Assembly (NCBI GenBank): GCA_015222805.1 | Contig: JADFVZ010000059.1 | Location: forward strand, 1-48,134 | DNA length: 48,134 bases | Source: Pseudomonadota bacterium | Lineage (GTDB): Bacteria; Pseudomonadota; Gammaproteobacteria; Xanthomonadales; SZUA-36 | Direction: 5' to 3' | Shown here: positions 1 through 7,339 of the stretch, in pieces | Layout of the letters: every line of letters starts with the position of its first letter | How positions within the stretch are numbered: position 1 is the stretch's first letter | Notes under the pieces: generated by a model | The model's input: only the letters and a program-made list of their open reading frames with translations | Told to the model about the DNA's origin: nothing | Database searches by the model: none | Made by a program: the position numbers and the translations under genes

Positions 1-273
1 AAAGAAGGCAAGTGTGGCGAAGGCAAATGCGGCGGCGACAAAGATGCTAAAGCCGATAAAGAAGGCAAGTGTGGCGAAGGCAAATGTGGTGGCGACAAAG
101 ATGCTAAAGCCGACAAAGAAGGCAAGTGTGGCGAAGGCAAATGCGGCGGCGACAAAGATGCTAAAGCCGATAAAGAAGGCAAATGTGGCGAAGGCAAATG
201 TGGTGGCGACAAAGATGCTAAAGCCGATAAAGAAGGCAAGTGTGGCGAAGGCAAATGTGGCGGTGCTAAATAG
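1..273 (+). CDS. hvfA: HvfA-type Cys-rich repeat RiPP precursor, 3' part (5' end outside window)
   Basis: Frame 1 is open from the first base to the TAG at 271-273 and encodes four full copies of a 19-residue repeat (57 bases; starts at 1, 58, 115, 172) plus a shorter last copy. Each copy reads KEGKCGEGKCGG followed by DKDAKAD, so ten EGKCG motifs and ten Cys are visible. EGKCG repeats are the mark of HvfA-family RiPP precursors, whose Cys residues are modified by an MNIO enzyme to give a secreted or periplasmic copper-binding product. The N-terminal signal/leader part lies outside the window. The assignment is supported by the next three genes, which are the known partners HvfB, HvfC and HvfX. 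Frame 2 of the same repeat is also open (14-295) but only because of the repeat periodicity; it gives a Lys/Ala-rich sequence without known relatives. Confidence 0.88.
   Translation, partial: KEGKCGEGKCGGDKDAKADKEGKCGEGKCGGDKDAKADKEGKCGEGKCGGDKDAKADKEGKCGEGKCGGDKDAKADKEGKCGEGKCGGAK
1..273 (+). repeat. 57-base tandem repeat within hvfA (4.8 copies)
   Basis: Copies start at 1, 58, 115, 172 and 229; the last is cut short and ends in the stop codon. Differences between copies are almost all synonymous (TGC/TGT, GAT/GAC, GGC/GGT, AAG/AAA), so the repeat has been kept at the protein level. Copy number probably varies by slippage or recombination. Confidence 0.95.
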
Positions 274-291
274 ACTGTTAGCTTATCTGTC

Positions 292-1149
292 ATGATGAAT
301 AGAAACCAGATCCTGCAAGGAGCTGGCCTCGGTCTCCGACGGGCCCTTCTGGGCCCGTTTGAGAACCAGGATCTCAGCCCCGTTTCCTTTATGGAAGTAG
401 CCCCTGAAAACTGGATCAATGTCGGTGGCTGGCGCGGCAAGGTATTTGCTGAATACGCTGAAGCCCGGCCGATGATTTTACACGGCCTTTCATTGTCTAT
501 CGGCGGGCCTGCTCCGCTTGATGAAACCTTCCTGGCCAAAGTTCGCCAGTTCATGCGGCAGCATAATGTTCCACTTTACAGCGAACACCTGAGCTACTGT
601 ACGGATAATGGCCACTTATACGACTTGATGCCTATACCCTTCACTGAAGAAGCCGTGCACTATGTGGCTGAACGAATCCGGCGCACCCAGGATATTATTG
701 AACAGCGGATTGCGATAGAAAATGTATCCTACTATGCCGCCCCCGGACAGGAAATGTCCGAAATTGAATTTATTAATGCTGTTATAGAAGAAGCAGATTG
801 CGACCTGTTACTGGATGTCAACAACATCTATGTGAACAGCATTAATCACAGGTATGACCCAGTAGCCTATCTTCAGGCCATGCCGGGTGAGCGTATAGCC
901 TATGGCCATATTGCCGGGCATTACAATGAAGCAGAAGACCTGATTGTTGACACCCATGGTTCAGCAATCATTAACACTGTATGGGACTTGCTGGACCTGG
1001 CCTACAAAACCTTTGGCGTTTTCCCCACATTACTGGAACGTGACTTCAATTTCCCTTCCGTGGCTGAATTACTCAAGGAAGTAGAGCAGATAGTCACTGT
1101 TCAAAACCGCTGGCAGAAAACTAGTGAACACAAACTCAAATCTGCCTGA
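292..1149 (+). CDS. hvfB: HvfB, MNIO-family (DUF692) RiPP maturase
   Basis: A 285-residue DUF692/MNIO protein (multinuclear non-heme iron-dependent oxidative enzyme, TIM-barrel fold). Candidate metal ligands and conserved blocks are visible in order: LHGLSLSIGG (H64), YSEHLSY (H99), IENVSYY (E143), LLLDVNNIYVN (D175, N177), YGHIAGHYN (H206, H210), VDTHGS (D220, H222) and LLERDFNFP (E249). MNIO enzymes use Fe(II)/Fe(III) and O2 to convert Cys in a precursor peptide to heterocycles; the upstream HvfA repeats are the evident substrate. The gene starts 18 bases after hvfA with two consecutive ATG codons (292 and 295); either may be used, and no strong ribosome site precedes them, so translation may depend on hvfA. 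It overlaps hvfC by 26 bases. Confidence 0.93.
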   Translation: MMNRNQILQGAGLGLRRALLGPFENQDLSPVSFMEVAPENWINVGGWRGKVFAEYAEARPMILHGLSLSIGGPAPLDETFLAKVRQFMRQHNVPLYSEHLSYCTDNGHLYDLMPIPFTEEAVHYVAERIRRTQDIIEQRIAIENVSYYAAPGQEMSEIEFINAVIEEADCDLLLDVNNIYVNSINHRYDPVAYLQAMPGERIAYGHIAGHYNEAEDLIVDTHGSAIINTVWDLLDLAYKTFGVFPTLLERDFNFPSVAELLKEVEQIVTVQNRWQKTSEHKLKSA

Positions 1150-1936
1150 ATTATCGGTCAAGGAAGGCTTTGACCCCCGCCTGCCCGATAAAATGGGGAA
1201 ACTACAGCAGCAGTTTGCTGCACATATCCGTGACCCGGACCAGCAGCCCGCACCCGCTGAAATTGAAGACCGGCGAATGGCAATTTACCGCGAACTGTTT
1301 TACAACAATATTGAAGGCTTTATTTCCGGCAGCTTCCCCGTAATCCGCAAATTGTTTGAGGATGTGGAATGGCACCAGCTGGTACGTGGATTTTTCCGCG
1401 ACTATCGCTGCCACACACCTTTATTTCCTGAAATACCGCGTGAATTCATTCGTTTCCTTGAACAGAAAAACCCCTGTGATGACAAACCGTTCCTGGTCGA
1501 GTTGGCACATTATGAATGGGTTGAAATGGCACTGGAACTGGATGACAGCTCAATAGATATCAGTAAAATCGATCCGGATGGTGACCTGCTTATAGGCAAA
1601 CCGGTACTGTCCCCACATGCCTGGTTGCTGCGTTATGAATGGCCTGTACATAAAATCAGTCCGGATTACCAACCCATGGAAACCCCTGAACAAGCCAGTT
1701 TTATTCTAATCAATCGGAACCGCGATGACCGGATCGAATTTACCCACCTGAATCAGGTCAGTGCCCGCCTGCTGGAATTGCTGGGTATTGAAGACACCGT
1801 GAACGGCAGTAGTTGCCTGCAGCAAATAGCCAATGAACTTGGGCGCCCGGATGATCCGTTGGTCCTGCAGACTGGCAAGGACCTGCTACTGGGTTTTAGA
1901 CAACAAGATATTATTCTAGGAGTCTGTCGGATTTAA
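1124..1936 (+). CDS. hvfC: HvfC, DUF2063-family RiPP maturation partner
   Basis: A 270-residue protein with the DUF2063 domain at about residues 25-115 (block RELFYNNIEGFISGSFPVI is typical) and a C-terminal part (about 190-265) that fits the winged-helix-like RiPP recognition region of this family. HvfC/BufC-type proteins partner MNIO enzymes and bind the precursor. The start is GTG at 1124, inside the end of hvfB, with a 26-base overlap that implies translational coupling. No DNA-binding function is needed despite older names for the family. The last residues (GVCRI and the stop) are encoded by the left inverted repeat of the element at 1918-2080, so the original C-terminus may have been replaced. 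Confidence 0.88.
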   Translation: MNTNSNLPELSVKEGFDPRLPDKMGKLQQQFAAHIRDPDQQPAPAEIEDRRMAIYRELFYNNIEGFISGSFPVIRKLFEDVEWHQLVRGFFRDYRCHTPLFPEIPREFIRFLEQKNPCDDKPFLVELAHYEWVEMALELDDSSIDISKIDPDGDLLIGKPVLSPHAWLLRYEWPVHKISPDYQPMETPEQASFILINRNRDDRIEFTHLNQVSARLLELLGIEDTVNGSSCLQQIANELGRPDDPLVLQTGKDLLLGFRQQDIILGVCRI

Positions 1937-2080
1937 CATGATCTACTACGGAAAGGCCCAGTTTGGCCAGATTCCCCGCTCTTTTGCGTTACACGCGGTA
2001 ACATATTTCTTTAAAAGACCGAAAAATCTGACTCAAATCTGCTTTTCCTGGCTACGATCGGTCAAATCCGACAGGCTCCT
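1918..2080. mobile_element. MITE-like palindromic element between hvfC and hvfX
   Basis: Left arm AGGAGTCTGTCGGATTT (1918-1934) and right arm AAATCCGACAGGCTCCT (2064-2080) are inverted copies with 16 of 17 positions matching; weaker matching continues outward and inward. The 163-base unit holds a small internal hairpin, GTTAC-ACGCG-GTAAC (about 1988-2002), and no convincing gene. A 52-codon frame from 1938 to 2096 is open but looks accidental. Size and terminal inverted repeats fit a non-autonomous element. No target duplication was recognised. The left arm supplies the stop codon of hvfC (TAA 1934-1936). Confidence 0.55.
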
Positions 2081-2114
2081 GGGCACTACCCGTTAAATAA
2101 TCAGAGATTTAGAA

Positions 2115-2777
2115 ATGAACCTATTGAAAACTTACGATGACATTACCGCCAGGCTTAAAGCTACAGGCGACTATATCTGGCCACTGGCACTTCGCCTGAT
2201 TATGTTCTGGGAGTTCTGGGAAGCCGGAATCAGCAAGTACCGAGGTGATAACTGGTTTGCTGATATCCCCTGGGCTGATTGGCAAATGGGTTTTCCCTTT
2301 CCTTTCAACTTGCTTCCGGTGGACCTCAACTGGATGCTTGCCACCTGGGGTGAACTGGTCTTTTCGATACTGATCCTGCTGGGATTATTTACCCGGTTTG
2401 CAGCATTTTCCCTGCTGGTAATAACAGTTGTCGCTACCGCTGCAGTACACTGGCCAGCAGAATGGAACAGCCTGGCCGAACTCTGGAACGGATATGTGAT
2501 CAGCCCTAAAGGAGCGGGTAACTTCAAACTACCCCTATTGTTTGTACTATTGCTTATGCCCCTGATATTTCATGGCGGTGGTAAAATCAGCCTGGACTAC
2601 CTGTTACTCGGTACACGCCGCAGGGCTCTACGCAATAACATTACAGGTGACCTCGCGGCACTGTCATTAGGCCTGCTGGTATTGGGTGTTACCACAGTAT
2701 TCCTGCTACCAATAGTCGGTTATGCATTCCTCGGCCTGTCCTTGCTGACAGCACTGGCGCATATATTTATCGGCTAA
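2115..2777 (+). CDS. hvfX: HvfX, DoxX-family membrane protein of the RiPP metallophore operon
   Basis: A 220-residue integral membrane protein of the DoxX family. Hydrophobic segments lie at about residues 22-42, 75-95, 96-112, 138-153 and 178-217, with the typical first-helix block LRLIMFWEFWEAGISKY. In hvf/buf-type operons a DoxX-like protein follows the maturase genes, probably acting in redox balance or export of the modified copper-binding peptide. Here it is separated from hvfC by 178 bases that contain a palindromic element, so it may be transcribed through the element or from its own promoter. Its stop codon is one base from the stop of the convergent GumN-family gene. Confidence 0.85.
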   Translation: MNLLKTYDDITARLKATGDYIWPLALRLIMFWEFWEAGISKYRGDNWFADIPWADWQMGFPFPFNLLPVDLNWMLATWGELVFSILILLGLFTRFAAFSLLVITVVATAAVHWPAEWNSLAELWNGYVISPKGAGNFKLPLLFVLLLMPLIFHGGGKISLDYLLLGTRRRALRNNITGDLAALSLGLLVLGVTTVFLLPIVGYAFLGLSLLTALAHIFIG

Positions 2778-2778
2778 A

Positions 2779-3699
2779 TTACCAGATAGCTTCCAGCTTG
2801 AACCCTGCCTGTTGAATACCGGCAATCAGGCCAGCTTTTCCCGGCAGGTGCAAGGCGCCTACTGCGATGAAAATACCACCCTGTTTCAATAGTGGCAGGG
2901 CGCGTTTTAACATAACCGCATTGCGCTGGTCTATGCCTTTTTTCTGAAACCACTCGGCCAACTGCGGCTCCATCTCTGCCATTTGGGTGCGGGATACTTC
3001 TGCCAGCATGTTAAGGTCACGACCGAGCCAGATATCCACCATCTGCCGGTTTTGTTGCTGCATTTCTGCAAATTCAGTGATCACCTGCTGCAACATGATT
3101 ATCTGGTTTTTTTCATCCAGCCCCTGGAGGAATCCCACCTGCTCTTCCAGTGTTTCCAGTGCTGTCAGGGTTGCTCCTCCCGCTGCGGCACGCAGTGACA
3201 AGCTAAAATCGAGGAACATACCTGTTTCAGGAACCGGCACACTCAGTGTCATAGCTGCTGCCCATATCTTCAAATTTTGCACTTCCTCCCCCGGGACACC
3301 ATAATCTGATAGTCGCACAGATACCTGCCTGTAAAGTTCGCTGCCAATCTTATCTTCCAGCCGGGTACCGTCCTGATAGCGCATTGCTTCCATTAACTTA
3401 CCTATAGTCGGTAAGTTAGGTACCAGTTCCATGGCAAATATCGGTGACTCTTTCACGGCATCCAGTAAAACTTGCGGAAAATCCAGCACCCGGGCATCTT
3501 CACTGTGAATGGTTCCGAAAAGATACCCGACCTTTCCTTCGGCTGAAGTGATTTTCCAGAGCAGGCCTTTATCGACTGCACCAGCATACACTCCAGTTTC
3601 AGGCTGAGCTGCAGGTGAAGTCTGCACTAAACCCGCAAGCAACAGCAATGGAACCAGTATTGTTTGAGAAAAAATCTTTAATCTGACAAAATTCAACAT
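2779..3699 (-). CDS. TraB/GumN family exported protein
   Basis: A 306-residue protein when read from the ATG at 3699, which starts a good signal peptide (MLNFVRLK, then a hydrophobic core, then SPAA cleavage region near residue 30). A longer reading from 3750 adds 17 residues in front of the signal peptide and leaves only 9 bases to the divergent gene, so the shorter start is preferred. The GTIHSED block near residue 62 is the conserved GTxH motif of the TraB/GumN (PF01963) family, which is thought to be metal-dependent hydrolase-like; substrates are mostly unknown. The C-terminal block IFIAVGALHLPGKAGL with a second conserved His is also typical. It faces hvfX tail to tail with one base between the stops. 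Confidence 0.82.
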   Translation of the reverse strand: MLNFVRLKIFSQTILVPLLLLAGLVQTSPAAQPETGVYAGAVDKGLLWKITSAEGKVGYLFGTIHSEDARVLDFPQVLLDAVKESPIFAMELVPNLPTIGKLMEAMRYQDGTRLEDKIGSELYRQVSVRLSDYGVPGEEVQNLKIWAAAMTLSVPVPETGMFLDFSLSLRAAAGGATLTALETLEEQVGFLQGLDEKNQIIMLQQVITEFAEMQQQNRQMVDIWLGRDLNMLAEVSRTQMAEMEPQLAEWFQKKGIDQRNAVMLKRALPLLKQGGIFIAVGALHLPGKAGLIAGIQQAGFKLEAIW

Positions 3700-3759
3700 A
3701 TAAACAACCACTTTTAAGTTATCATCTCTTATTCCCGTTAATTGTAGCAATTCTATAGC

Positions 3760-4401
3760 ATGCCAATATCTGCAACTGATATCGTCAAACGTTTTCGTGG
3801 CTTCCTGCCCGTCGTGGTAGATGTGGAAACAGGCGGTTTTAATTCTGAAACCGATGCCCTGCTTGAAATTGCAGCTACCATTTTACGCCTCGATGAAAGT
3901 GGTACATTATTTCCTGCAGAAACTTATTCCTGTCATGTAGAACCTTTTGAAGGCGCCAATATCGAGCAGGCGGCGCTGGATGTGACCGGCATCCGGCTTG
4001 ACCACCCCTTCCGCATGGCCGTGGATGAAAAAGAAGCGCTGACAAAAATTTTCCTGCCCATCCGCCAGGAACTGAAATTAACCCGCTGCACCCGTGCGGT
4101 CCTGGTGGGTCACAACCCTTCATTTGACCTGGGTTTTGTCAAAGCGGCGGTTGCCCGCACCCAGATGAAACGCAACCCGTTCCATGCCTTCAGCACATTC
4201 GACACAGCTACCCTTGCCGGCCTGGCATACGGACAGACCGTGCTGGCCAGGGCTGTAAAAGCAGCTGAGATTGAATGGGAAGAAAGCCAGGCACATTCGG
4301 CCATTTATGATACTGAACGAACAGCTGACTTATTCTGCAAAATCATCAATCGCTGGAGTACTTTGTCGAAACTTGAGCAAAATCTAGCCACAAAAGAGTA
4401 A
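3760..4401 (+). CDS. rnt: Ribonuclease T
   Basis: A 213-residue DEDDh 3'-5' exonuclease. The three Exo motifs are intact: VVDVETGGF (D21, E23), [10 protein letters not shown] (D123) and [15 protein letters not shown] (H179, D184). Length and the overall sequence match gammaproteobacterial RNase T, which trims the 3' ends of tRNA and other stable RNAs as a homodimer in the cytoplasm. The gene is divergent from the GumN-family gene and lies 85 bases upstream of sodB. No terminator was recognised between it and sodB. Confidence 0.93.
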   Translation: MPISATDIVKRFRGFLPVVVDVETGGFNSETDALLEIAATILRLDESGTLFPAETYSCHVEPFEGANIEQAALDVTGIRLDHPFRMAVDEKEALTKIFLPIRQELKLTRCTRAVLVGHNPSFDLGFVKAAVARTQMKRNPFHAFSTFDTATLAGLAYGQTVLARAVKAAEIEWEESQAHSAIYDTERTADLFCKIINRWSTLSKLEQNLATKE

Positions 4402-4417
4402 ACTATAGGATGACACG

Positions 4418-4431
4418 GCTGCACGTGCAGC
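4418..4431. promoter_or_regulatory. 14-base perfect palindrome upstream of sodB
   Basis: GCTGCACGTGCAGC is a perfect palindrome located 56 bases before the sodB start. It could be an operator for a dimeric regulator or a short hairpin at the end of rnt; there is no T-tract, so a terminator is unlikely. I do not recognise it as a Fur, SoxR or IscR site. Confidence 0.3.
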
Positions 4432-4486
4432 ATGCTAAATAATTCAACACACACGATAATTTTCCGACCCGTACAGGAGTAATACC

Positions 4487-5065
4487 ATGGCTATTGAATT
4501 ACCTGATCTACCCTTTGCCAAAGACGCTTTACAACCGCATATTTCGGCAGAAACCCTGGACTATCACCACGGCAAGCATCACCAGGCTTATGTAACCAAC
4601 CTGAACAACCTGATTGCCGGCACTGAGATGGAAGGCCAGTCACTGGAAAACATCATCAAGACTGCCAGCGGTGGTGTGTTTAACAATGCCGCCCAGATCT
4701 GGAACCACACATTTTACTGGAACTGCCTGAGTCCTAATGGCGGCGGTGAACCTACTGGTGCACTGGCCGATGCTATTAATACAGCCTTTGGTTCCTTTGA
4801 AGAATTCAAGCAAAAATTCAGCCAGACTGCAATTACTACGTTCGGCTCCGGCTGGGCCTGGCTGGTACAAAATGCGGATGGCAGCCTTGAGCTGGTCAGC
4901 ACCTCAAACGCCGATACACCACTTACCGGCGATGCCCGTGTACTGATGACCTGTGATGTCTGGGAACATGCTTATTATGTTGATTACCGTAATGCCCGAC
5001 CTGATTATGTCGCGGCTTTCTGGAATCTTGTTAACTGGGAATTTGTTGCCGCCAATATGGCCTGA
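4487..5065 (+). CDS. sodB: Superoxide dismutase, Fe type
   Basis: A 192-residue cytoplasmic superoxide dismutase, the usual SodB length. Metal ligands are H27 (YHHGKHH), H74 (WNHTFYW), D157 and H161 (CDVWEHAYY). Gln at position 70 just before WNHTFYW is the Fe-type signature, as in E. coli SodB; the Mn enzyme has Gly there. The ATG at 4487 is preceded by CAGGAG at a good distance. The gene is probably monocistronic or shares a message with rnt; an inverted repeat follows the stop. No mutation of key residues was seen. Confidence 0.96.
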   Translation: MAIELPDLPFAKDALQPHISAETLDYHHGKHHQAYVTNLNNLIAGTEMEGQSLENIIKTASGGVFNNAAQIWNHTFYWNCLSPNGGGEPTGALADAINTAFGSFEEFKQKFSQTAITTFGSGWAWLVQNADGSLELVSTSNADTPLTGDARVLMTCDVWEHAYYVDYRNARPDYVAAFWNLVNWEFVAANMA

Positions 5066-5077
5066 TTCCTACAACAA

Positions 5078-5109
5078 AACCAATGGTTTGGGATACCGGA
5101 CCATTGGTT
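5078..5109 (+). terminator. Inverted repeat after sodB, possible weak terminator or processing hairpin
   Basis: AACCAATGGT (5078-5087) pairs perfectly with ACCATTGGTT (5100-5109) across a 12-base loop. There is no T-run after the stem, so intrinsic termination would be weak; it may stabilise the sodB mRNA end or attenuate transcription into the aminotransferase gene. Confidence 0.4.
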
Positions 5110-5129
5110 AAAACCCATTGAATAAAACT

Positions 5130-6299
5130 ATGTCTAAATACCTGATGAATACCTATGCCCGGCTACCGGTCGCCTTTACCCATGGTGAAGGTGCCTGGCT
5201 CTGGGACACAGAGGGGCGAAAATACCTGGATGCCGTCAGCGGGCTCGGTGTAACCAGTCTCGGGCATTCACAGCCTGAAGTCGCCGCCGTAATTGCTGAC
5301 CAGGCAGCTACTTTACTGCACACAGCAAACCTGGCCGGAATCCCTTGGCAGGAGAAACTCGCTGAAAAACTCTGTAAGCACAGCCGGATGGATAAGGCAT
5401 TTATCGCCAATACCGGAGCAGAGGCGGTTGAATGCGCACTTAAAATTGCGCGCCTGTGCGGTCACCAGCGAGGTTTTGAAAAACCATTGATCGCGGTCAC
5501 CAACGGTGCTTTTCATGGGCGCACATTAGCCACCATCAGCGCGACAGATAATATTAAAATTCAGCAGGGTTTCGAACCCATGGTAGCCGGTTATATACAC
5601 CTGCCCTATGCAGACAGCGATGCCTTCGAAAAAGCCATAGAAGAAAACCCCGAACTGGTTGCGATATTACTCGAACCCATCCAGGGTGAAACCGGGGTGG
5701 TAGTACCCCCCGCAGGATATTTTAAAAACCTGCGCAAGCTTTGCGACCAGCATAATATCCTGCTTATCTGTGATGAAATCCAGGCGGGCATGAATCGCAC
5801 AGGTAAATGGTTCGCCCACCAGCACGATGATATCCTGCCGGACATTATTACCGTTGCTAAAGCGCTGGCTAATGGCATTCCAATTGGTGCCTGCCTGGCT
5901 CGCGGAGAAGCCGCCACAGCCTTTGTCCCCGGCAACCACGGCTCAACATTTGGCGGGAATCCACTTTCCTGCCGCACCGCCTGTACCGTTATCGATATCA
6001 TGGAGCGCGATAATATTGGTGACAATGCGGCTGATATCGGTAACTGGTTACAGCAGGGTTTCAAGGAAAAACTGGCTACGGATCCAAAAGTAGTGGATAT
6101 TCGCGGACGTGGGTTAATGCTCGCTATTGAACTGGACCGCAGTGCTATCCCAGTACGTGATACGGCCCTGGCCGAAGGTGTGCTGATCAATGTCACCCAT
6201 GAGAAAATCATCAGGTTATTGCCGCCGTTGATACTGAATCGGCAAGAAGCCGAAAAACTCCTGGAAACAGTATCACGGCTGGTTAGCGATCTGGAATAA
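5130..6299 (+). CDS. argD: Acetylornithine/succinyldiaminopimelate aminotransferase (class III, PLP)
   Basis: A 389-residue class III PLP aminotransferase from the ATG at 5130 (MSKYLMNTYARLPV, a beginning common in ArgD of this class). A TTG at 5118 would add four residues. The PLP lysine is K244 in TVAKALANGIPIGA, and D215 in ICDEIQAG binds the pyridine nitrogen; the block GxHGRTLATISAT is also present. It should convert N-acetylornithine and 2-oxoglutarate to N-acetylglutamate semialdehyde and glutamate in arginine synthesis, and by family precedent may also serve as DapC in lysine/diaminopimelate synthesis. No other arg gene is nearby. A homologous specificity (4-aminobutyrate or ornithine) cannot be excluded from sequence alone. 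Confidence 0.88.
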   Translation: MSKYLMNTYARLPVAFTHGEGAWLWDTEGRKYLDAVSGLGVTSLGHSQPEVAAVIADQAATLLHTANLAGIPWQEKLAEKLCKHSRMDKAFIANTGAEAVECALKIARLCGHQRGFEKPLIAVTNGAFHGRTLATISATDNIKIQQGFEPMVAGYIHLPYADSDAFEKAIEENPELVAILLEPIQGETGVVVPPAGYFKNLRKLCDQHNILLICDEIQAGMNRTGKWFAHQHDDILPDIITVAKALANGIPIGACLARGEAATAFVPGNHGSTFGGNPLSCRTACTVIDIMERDNIGDNAADIGNWLQQGFKEKLATDPKVVDIRGRGLMLAIELDRSAIPVRDTALAEGVLINVTHEKIIRLLPPLILNRQEAEKLLETVSRLVSDLE

Positions 6300-6381
6300 G
6301 TGACCCGGATCATCTTATCCTTCCTTGCCTGGACATATAATTACTGGTTTACATTCAACCAAAATACACTGGGGTTTAAAA

Positions 6382-7338
6382 ATGCCAAAACAATCTGATA
6401 AAACAAAGGCCGAGCAACCACCGGCCAATGCTTTCGAATATAACTTTGATAATCCAGCGGAGTTTATCAAAGGTGAAAGAGCCATGAGTAATACCGAATC
6501 CCTGGAGCTTTCTTATCAGCGCGGGGTATATCCTTACAGCAAAAAAATGCCCTCCACGCAATACGAGGCAGAAAAAGCCCTACTGCAAACCGAATTACTT
6601 AAGTTACAAAACTGGGTAAAACTCAGCGGTAAGCGGATTGTTGGGCTTTTTGAAGGGCGTGATGCTGCCGGTAAAGGCGGTACAATTAAACGCTTTATGG
6701 AGCACTTAAACCCACGTGCCGCCCAGGTAGTAGCACTGGAAAAACCCAATGAGCGTGAGCGCGGCCAATGGTATTTCCAGCGCTATATAGAACACCTTCC
6801 AACCCGCGGGCATATGATTTTCTTTGACCGTTCCTGGTATAACCGTGCCGGTGTTGAAAGGGTTATGGACTTCTGCACTCCAAATGCATACCTGGAGTTT
6901 CTGCGCCAGGCACCCGAACTTGAAAGAATGCTGGTACGTAGCGATATTATCCTGTTCAAATACTGGTTTTCTGTAAGCCGCTACGAGCAACTAAGGCGCT
7001 TCCATTCACGCAAACTGGATCCATTGAAACAATGGAAATTGAGTCCGATTGATTTGCAGTCGCTGGAACGCTGGGATGCCTATACCGAAGCCAAGGAAAG
7101 TATGTTTTTTTATACGGATACCGCTGATGCACCATGGGTAGTGATCAAATCTGATGATAAAAAACGCGCAAGGATTGCCTGCATGCGCCATTTCCTTTCA
7201 CAGATTGACTACCCGGACAAAGATGACCAGATTGTTGGTGAACCCGACCCGCTGATTGTCAAGGCAGCATCAACACAGCTTGACCAGGATAACCAGAAAA
7301 AAAGCGGACACTCGAACCCGAATATGTTTGAGGATTAA
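6382..7338 (+). CDS. ppk2: Polyphosphate kinase 2
   Basis: A 318-residue one-domain PPK2. Walker A is GRDAAGKGG (residues 92-100), Walker B is MIFFDRSWYNR (about 144-155), and the lid block NERERGQWYFQRYIEHLP is typical. PPK2 enzymes transfer phosphate between polyphosphate and nucleotides; one-domain members mostly phosphorylate NDP (or NMP) from polyP. The ATG at 6382 is preceded by GGGG about 8 bases upstream and is preferred over a TTG at 6325. The C-terminal 25 residues are hydrophilic and variable. The gene lies 82 bases after argD and ends one base before the stop of the convergent purK. Confidence 0.92.
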   Translation: MPKQSDKTKAEQPPANAFEYNFDNPAEFIKGERAMSNTESLELSYQRGVYPYSKKMPSTQYEAEKALLQTELLKLQNWVKLSGKRIVGLFEGRDAAGKGGTIKRFMEHLNPRAAQVVALEKPNERERGQWYFQRYIEHLPTRGHMIFFDRSWYNRAGVERVMDFCTPNAYLEFLRQAPELERMLVRSDIILFKYWFSVSRYEQLRRFHSRKLDPLKQWKLSPIDLQSLERWDAYTEAKESMFFYTDTADAPWVVIKSDDKKRARIACMRHFLSQIDYPDKDDQIVGEPDPLIVKAASTQLDQDNQKKSGHSNPNMFED

Positions 7339-7339
7339 G

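Noticed and set aside
14-295. Lys/Ala-rich frame-2 reading across the hvfA repeat
   Set aside because: It exists only because the 57-base repeat is in phase in all frames. Frame 1 gives EGKCG motifs, and the next genes are the HvfA partners.
1938-2096. 52-codon open frame inside the palindromic element after hvfC
   Set aside because: No ribosome site and no recognisable product; it spans the inverted repeats.
3394-3418. 9-base inverted repeat (TAACTTACC / GGTAAGTTA)
   Set aside because: It lies inside the GumN-family coding sequence with no T-run, so it is probably chance.
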